Source: an uncultured Alistipes sp.
GTDB taxonomy: Bacteria > Bacteroidota > Bacteroidia > Bacteroidales > UBA932
NCBI GenBank assembly: GCA_900544175.1
Contig: UQUN01000001.1
Coordinates: 1-64,000 of the forward strand
DNA: 64,000 nt
Direction of reading: 5' to 3'
Below are positions 60,076 to 64,000 of this stretch, one piece after another (within the stretch, counting starts at the first letter, position 1; each line of letters begins with the position of its first letter). The notes below the pieces were generated by a model. The model saw only the letters and a list, made by a program, of their open reading frames with translations. It did not search any database and was not told where the DNA came from. The translations under genes were made by a program, and so were the position numbers.

Positions 60076-60831
60076 TCAGATGTCGAGGGTAAGCTCGACG
60101 GGGCAGTGGTCGGAACCGAATATCTCGTTGTGGATGGACGCACCGAGCAGCTTAGGCTGGAGGCGGTTGGATACGAGGAAATAGTCGATGCGCCACCCGG
60201 CGTTCTTCTCGCGGGCCTTGAAGCGGTAGGACCACCAGGAATAGACGCCCTCGGTGTCGGGATAGAAATAGCGGAATGTATCGGTGAATCCGGCAGCGAG
60301 CAGGTCGGAGAACTTGCCGCGCTCCTGGTCGGTGAATCCGGCATTCATCCTGTTGGTCTTCGGGTTCTTCAGGTCGATCTCCTTGTGGGCCACGTTGAGG
60401 TCGCCGCAGACGATGACCGGCTTGACGGCATCCAGACGCAGCAGGTAGGCGCGGAACTCGTCCTCCCATGTCATGCGGTAATCCAGCCGCCGGAGCTCGT
60501 CCTGGGAATTGGGTGTGTAGACCGTAACCAGGTAGAACTCAGGCATCTCGAGTGTGATTACGCGGCCTTCGGTGTCGTGCTCCTCCAGGCCCAGACCGTA
60601 GGAGACTGACAGCGGCTCATGCCGGGAGAATATGGCGGTGCCGGAGTAGCCTTTTTTCTGAGCGTAGTTCCAGTATGAGCGGTAGCCATCGAAGGCTATG
60701 TCCAGCTGTCCTTCCTGCATCTTGGTCTCCTGCAGGCAGAAAAAGTCTGCGTCCAGTGTCTTGAAGGATTCCTCGAATCCCTTGCCGCAGCAGGCCCTCA
60801 GGCCGTTTACATTCCACGAAATGAATTTCAT
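60076..60831 (-). CDS. xth: Exodeoxyribonuclease III
   Basis: 251-aa AP endonuclease/3' exonuclease of base-excision repair. Family blocks are present: MKFISWNVNGLRA, LQETKM, GYSGTAIFSR, YTPNSQDEL, CGDLNVAHKEIDL, and SDHCPVELTL at the end. A minus-strand -7 box TATCTTTG (complement of 60870-60877) lies 38 bp upstream of the ATG. Convergent with the beta-galactosidase gene, with 93 bp between the stops. Confidence 0.95.
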   Translation of the reverse strand: MKFISWNVNGLRACCGKGFEESFKTLDADFFCLQETKMQEGQLDIAFDGYRSYWNYAQKKGYSGTAIFSRHEPLSVSYGLGLEEHDTEGRVITLEMPEFYLVTVYTPNSQDELRRLDYRMTWEDEFRAYLLRLDAVKPVIVCGDLNVAHKEIDLKNPKTNRMNAGFTDQERGKFSDLLAAGFTDTFRYFYPDTEGVYSWWSYRFKAREKNAGWRIDYFLVSNRLQPKLLGASIHNEIFGSDHCPVELTLDI

Positions 60832-60941
60832 ATCGGTGTCGGTTCTGTGTTGTTACTGATTACAGGATACAAAGATAGGCATTTTTGTCATGTAGATGCC
60901 GCACTGACGGACTGTGGGCTGTATGGTTTCCGTGGTAACCG

Positions 60942-61541
60942 TTACAGCAGGATGACCGTGACGTCCCGGGCTCCGTGGGCGCCGATGACCAGAGCCTGCT
61001 CGATGTCGGCGGTCTTGGAGGGGCCGGCGATGAAGCTGCCGAAGTCGTAGGTGTCGAAATCCTCCTTGGCGTAGGCTTCGTGCATGTTGCACACTATCTG
61101 CTTTCTGTCCAGCAGGATGACGAGGGCTTCGGGGATGAATAGCATGGCCTTGTGCCGGAATGCGCGGGGTATCCAGATGGCGCCGTTCTCGACTACTCCG
61201 AAGGCTCCGCGGACTATGGCGACATCGGTGCCGGCGAGATCGCGGGGATCTTCCAGTTCGTCGGCGTTGAATGTGGCGCAGGATGCGGCCTCGGGCAGAT
61301 TGGAGGCTATGCGTCTGGCTTCAGGGTAGGTCCGGCGGACAATGGAGGCTATGCGCTCCCGGATGCTGCCGTCCCCCTCTTCGATCAGGATGCACCGGGC
61401 CGCTGCGGCCTTGACCGCTCTTTCCCGGAACTCCGCTAAAGGGTCGGAGAATGTCATAGGGGTGAAGCCCAGCGGCCCTCTTTCCACGGGTGCGGGGCTG
61501 TTGGCCTTGAGGGCCTCGAGTATTGTTTCCTTGCTGCTCAT
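60942..61541 (-). CDS. lutC: Lactate utilization protein C (LUD domain)
   Basis: 199-aa LUD-domain protein, the small subunit of the LutABC L-lactate oxidation complex. Typical segments are VAIVRGAFGVVENGAIWIP, VILLDRKQIVCNMHEAYA and the C-terminal IAGPSKTADIEQALVIGAHGARDVTVILL. It lies 30 nt behind lutB at the end of the operon. By analogy with Bacillus, it helps an iron-sulfur lactate dehydrogenase act at the membrane side of the cytosol. Confidence 0.9.
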   Translation of the reverse strand: MSSKETILEALKANSPAPVERGPLGFTPMTFSDPLAEFRERAVKAAAARCILIEEGDGSIRERIASIVRRTYPEARRIASNLPEAASCATFNADELEDPRDLAGTDVAIVRGAFGVVENGAIWIPRAFRHKAMLFIPEALVILLDRKQIVCNMHEAYAKEDFDTYDFGSFIAGPSKTADIEQALVIGAHGARDVTVILL

Positions 61542-61571
61542 GTCGTAGATGCTTGTTTTACGGTAAAACTG

Positions 61572-62981
61572 TTATTTCCCGCTCTCCTCGGATTTGCCCT
61601 GGCCGGCCGGGGCGGAGGAGGACAGTTCTTCTTTCCAGATCTGTTCGAATGTGCGGGAGGTGAATTCCGGCAGCTCGCGGTCGCGGCCCCAGGCGTTGGC
61701 ACTGCAGTAGAGCAGGCCGTGCGGGGCGATTTTCTCTCCGAGCCGTCCTGCCTTGATGCAGAAATGGAACATGCCGGGACTGCGCAGGGCGGTGTTGAGC
61801 ACCTTGACGATGCCCTTCTTGACCGGATTGGCCAGTCCGAGGGAATCGAGTTCCTGCCTCCAGGAGTAGATCTGCTCTCCGAGATCGATCTTGGCGGGGC
61901 AGACATTGGAGCAGGACATGCAGAGGCTGCATGCGGAGACGTTGCCGCTGTACTGTTTGGGGTCGGCGAGCATTCCGAGGTTGATGCCCAGCGGTCCGGG
62001 GATGAAGTAGGAGTAGGAATAACCTCCTGAACGGCGGTAGATGGGGCAGGTATTCATGCAGGCTCCGCAGCGCAGGCATTTGAGCATGTTGCGGTGGACG
62101 GGGTTGCCGAGTATCCTGCTGCGGCCGTTGTCCACGATGACGATGTGCATCTCCTGGCCTTCCACGGGCCGTTTGTAGTGTGTGGTGTAGGTGGTGGAAT
62201 GCTGTCCTGTGGCGGAGCGGGCGAGCAGCCGGTGGTATATGGCGAGGGCGTCGTAGTCGGGAATCACTTTCTCGAGGCCCATGATGGCTATATGCAGTTT
62301 GGGGAAGGATGTGCCCATGTCGGCGTTGCCCTCGTTGGTGCATACGACGAAGGCTCCGGACGAGGCCACGGCGAAATTGACTCCGGTCATGGCCGCATCG
62401 GCATGGAGAAACTTGTCGCGCAGGTGCCCTCTGGCAGCGTGGGTGAGGTAGGTCGGGTCGCTGTTGCCGTGCTCTGTGCCTATCTCGCGTTCGAAGAGCT
62501 CTCCCACTTCCTGCCTCTTGACGTGTATGGCCGGAAGGACTATGTGGCTGGGCGGCCGGTGCATAAGCTGCATGATGCGCTCTCCGAGGTCGCTCTCTAC
62601 AGCCTCGATGCCGCGCTCCTCCAGATAGGGGGACAGGCCGCATTCTTCGGCGAGCATGGACTTGCTCTTGACCAGATGCCTGACTCCGTGCTCCTTGAGG
62701 ATGCCGTAGACTATCTCGTTGTGCTCCTGGGCGTCCTTGGCCCAGTGTACGTGTATGCCGTTGGCCGTGGCATTGCGCTCGAACATCTCGAGGTAATGGG
62801 CCAGATGCGTGACGGTATGTATCTTGGTGCGGGCCGCCGCCTCCCGCAGGGCCTCCCATTCGGGGACGGACCGGGCCATGCGGTCCCTTTTCTCGCGGAC
62901 GAACCACAGGGCCTGGTTGTGCCATGCAGTCCTCTCCTTGTCGGCTATGAACTTTTCGGCTGCTTTCGAATGTGTACTCAT
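61572..62981 (-). CDS. lutB: Lactate utilization protein B (LUD plus 4Fe-4S)
   Basis: 469-aa iron-sulfur protein. The first part is a LUD domain (VKSKSMLAEECGLSPYLEERG; GVNFAVASSGAFVVCTNEGN), and two 4Fe-4S motifs follow (CLRCGACMNTCPIYR and CSLCMSCSNVCPAKIDL). ATG at 62981 starts the family N-terminus; longer in-frame starts reach into lutA. It sits 11 nt behind lutA. It would pass electrons from lactate to the quinone pool with LutA and LutC. Confidence 0.93.
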   Translation of the reverse strand: MSTHSKAAEKFIADKERTAWHNQALWFVREKRDRMARSVPEWEALREAAARTKIHTVTHLAHYLEMFERNATANGIHVHWAKDAQEHNEIVYGILKEHGVRHLVKSKSMLAEECGLSPYLEERGIEAVESDLGERIMQLMHRPPSHIVLPAIHVKRQEVGELFEREIGTEHGNSDPTYLTHAARGHLRDKFLHADAAMTGVNFAVASSGAFVVCTNEGNADMGTSFPKLHIAIMGLEKVIPDYDALAIYHRLLARSATGQHSTTYTTHYKRPVEGQEMHIVIVDNGRSRILGNPVHRNMLKCLRCGACMNTCPIYRRSGGYSYSYFIPGPLGINLGMLADPKQYSGNVSACSLCMSCSNVCPAKIDLGEQIYSWRQELDSLGLANPVKKGIVKVLNTALRSPGMFHFCIKAGRLGEKIAPHGLLYCSANAWGRDRELPEFTSRTFEQIWKEELSSSAPAGQGKSEESGK

Positions 62982-62992
62982 AAGATCGGATG

Positions 62993-63733
62993 TTAAAGGT
63001 TTGATGCTAAGATCTCGACTATGTGAATAGTCTTGACGGGCAGTTTCTGTCTCTGGATAATACCTTCCATGTGCATCAGGCAGGAGGAGTCGGCTCCGGT
63101 GATGTATTCTGCCCCGGTGGACATGTGGTCGCGGACCTTGTCGGCGCCCATGCATGCGGATACGGCCGGCTCCTCTATGGAGAACATGCCTCCGAAACCG
63201 CAGCACTCATCGACCCGGGAAGGCTCCATGACCTCTATGCCCTTCACGAGGGAAAGCAGGTCCCTGAGTTTGGAATAATGGGGAATGTTCAGCTCAGAGG
63301 GGGAGGCCAGTCGGATCAGTCTCTGTCCGTGGCAGCTGTTGTGGATGCTGACCATGTGGGGAAAATGCGCGCGGGGCAGTTCTGTAGGCCGCACCACGTC
63401 GTGGATGAACTCGCATATCTCGTATATCCGGCTGCTGAGGCACTCGTGCGCCTCCTTGTGCAGAATCTCGGGGTAGTGTTCCTTGACGAAGGCCACGCAG
63501 CTGCCGGAAGGGCCCACCACGTAGTCATAGTCCTTGAAAAGTTTCTCCATGTTGCGGGCCAGCGGGGCCGAGTCCTTCTCAAAGCCGCCGTTGGCCATGG
63601 GCTGGCCGCAGCAGGTCTGTCCGAGCGGGTAGTCCACGTCCACTCCGAGCGAGCGCAGCAGCTTGAAGGAGGCTGTGCCCACCTGAGGGTAGACGGCATT
63701 GACGAAGCAGGGAATGAAAAGTCCTATTTTCAT
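62993..63733 (-). CDS. lutA: Lactate utilization protein A (CCG-domain Fe-S protein)
   Basis: 246-aa protein with the two cysteine-rich CCG domains of the HdrB/GlpC/LutA type: YPLGQTCCGQPMANGGF near 36-52 and the second motif ECCGFGGMFSIEEP near 185-198. It probably binds a noncubane or 4Fe-4S cluster and works with LutB/C in L-lactate oxidation to pyruvate. First of the three lut genes, 26 nt behind the lactate permease gene. Confidence 0.92.
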   Translation of the reverse strand: MKIGLFIPCFVNAVYPQVGTASFKLLRSLGVDVDYPLGQTCCGQPMANGGFEKDSAPLARNMEKLFKDYDYVVGPSGSCVAFVKEHYPEILHKEAHECLSSRIYEICEFIHDVVRPTELPRAHFPHMVSIHNSCHGQRLIRLASPSELNIPHYSKLRDLLSLVKGIEVMEPSRVDECCGFGGMFSIEEPAVSACMGADKVRDHMSTGAEYITGADSSCLMHMEGIIQRQKLPVKTIHIVEILASNL

Positions 63734-63759
63734 AATAAGATGCTGTTATGTGTCTGTTT

Positions 63760-64000
63760 TCAATATGCGAAAATGTATACGATAATACCGGTTATGACCA
63801 CGTAGCCGAGGGCGTAGAGCAGGGCTGCCTTGAGGATTTTGCCTTCCTGTCCCTGCTGTCCGCAGGCAGAGGTGGCAATGGCAATGCTCTGCGGGGAGAT
63901 GATCTTGCCTCCGGTGGCTCCGGCGGTATTGGAAGCCGAGATCCATACGGGATCCGCGCCTATGTGTTCCGCCACGCCGGCCTGCAGCTTGCCGAAAAGG
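63760..64000 (-). CDS. lctP: L-lactate permease, C-terminal part (runs off the edge)
   Basis: Only the last 80 residues or so are inside the window; the gene continues beyond 64000. They match the C-terminus of LctP/LldP permeases: NTAGATGGKIISPQSIAIATSA followed by a final TM helix (LYALGYVVITGIIVYIFAY). It is an inner-membrane lactate uptake carrier, the first known gene of the lactate operon lctP-lutA-lutB-lutC. Confidence 0.88.
   Translation of the reverse strand, partial: LFGKLQAGVAEHIGADPVWISASNTAGATGGKIISPQSIAIATSACGQQGQEGKILKAALLYALGYVVITGIIVYIFAY

Noticed and set aside
61558..62925. 455-aa second minus-strand frame over lutB
   Set aside because: Different frame of the same strand; lutB in the other frame has both Fe-S motifs and the LUD domain.
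1..64000. tRNA, rRNA or CRISPR array
   Set aside because: No cloverleaf-like intergenic sequence, rRNA motif or regularly spaced direct repeats were seen; the intergenic spaces are short and were read individually.

Overview
The window looks like chromosome of a Bacteroidota member, most likely a gut-type Bacteroidales. The evidence is promoters with the Bacteroides -7 element (TAnnTTTG), a GldH lipoprotein beside RicT/PSP1 and DNA polymerase III delta', a fused DAHP synthase/chorismate mutase, OMP_b-brl-type outer-membrane barrels, a PG0541-type protein behind an RND pump, and lutABC with a lactate permease. The DNA is fairly GC-rich by eye, which would fit Rikenellaceae/Alistipes-like lineages, but I cannot fix the genus. 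I saw no tRNA, rRNA, CRISPR array, intact insertion sequence or integrase.

Layout. 1-8152: kbl, then divergently a TetR regulator with a TolC-adaptor-RND efflux operon and a small P-II-like protein. 8208-19273: mostly housekeeping genes (serine deaminase, thioredoxin between two small barrels, polyprenyl synthase, trmB, gldH, ricT, holB, EFR1 ferredoxin, U32 peptidase, TPR protein). 19331-29751: an M16-type protein whose zinc motif is destroyed, a DUF3109 protein, then a minus-strand run of a GntR/YtrA-type regulator, ABC permease and ATPase, a large outer-membrane barrel, a tRNA methyltransferase and a small barrel, followed by two small hypothetical genes. 29841-31973: a coiled-coil membrane protein and HemW.

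31975-50674 is the standout region. A NtrY/NtrC-like histidine kinase and sigma-54 activator face a 16-kb array holding eight MacB/FtsX-type permease domains (four alternating A/B pairs, the last fused into one 853-aa protein), one HlyD-type adaptor, one LolD/MacB-type ATPase and one TolC. Two sigma-54 promoters, each with a matching upstream palindrome, lie in front of pair 1 and in front of the adaptor, and share a near-duplicate block of sequence. A strong leader hairpin burying an SD-like sequence precedes the adaptor gene. A decayed AAA/DUF4143 ATPase pseudogene sits between the two halves. The simplest model is one stress-responsive export machine in which several permease heterodimers share a single ATPase, adaptor and outer-membrane channel.

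50980-64000: pyrH-frr, a lipoprotein, a small barrel, aroG/chorismate mutase, an internally deleted Crp/Fnr remnant, an sdhC without adjacent sdhAB, a large GH2 beta-galactosidase, exonuclease III, and the lactate-oxidation operon (lctP-lutA-lutB-lutC), with lctP running off the right edge.
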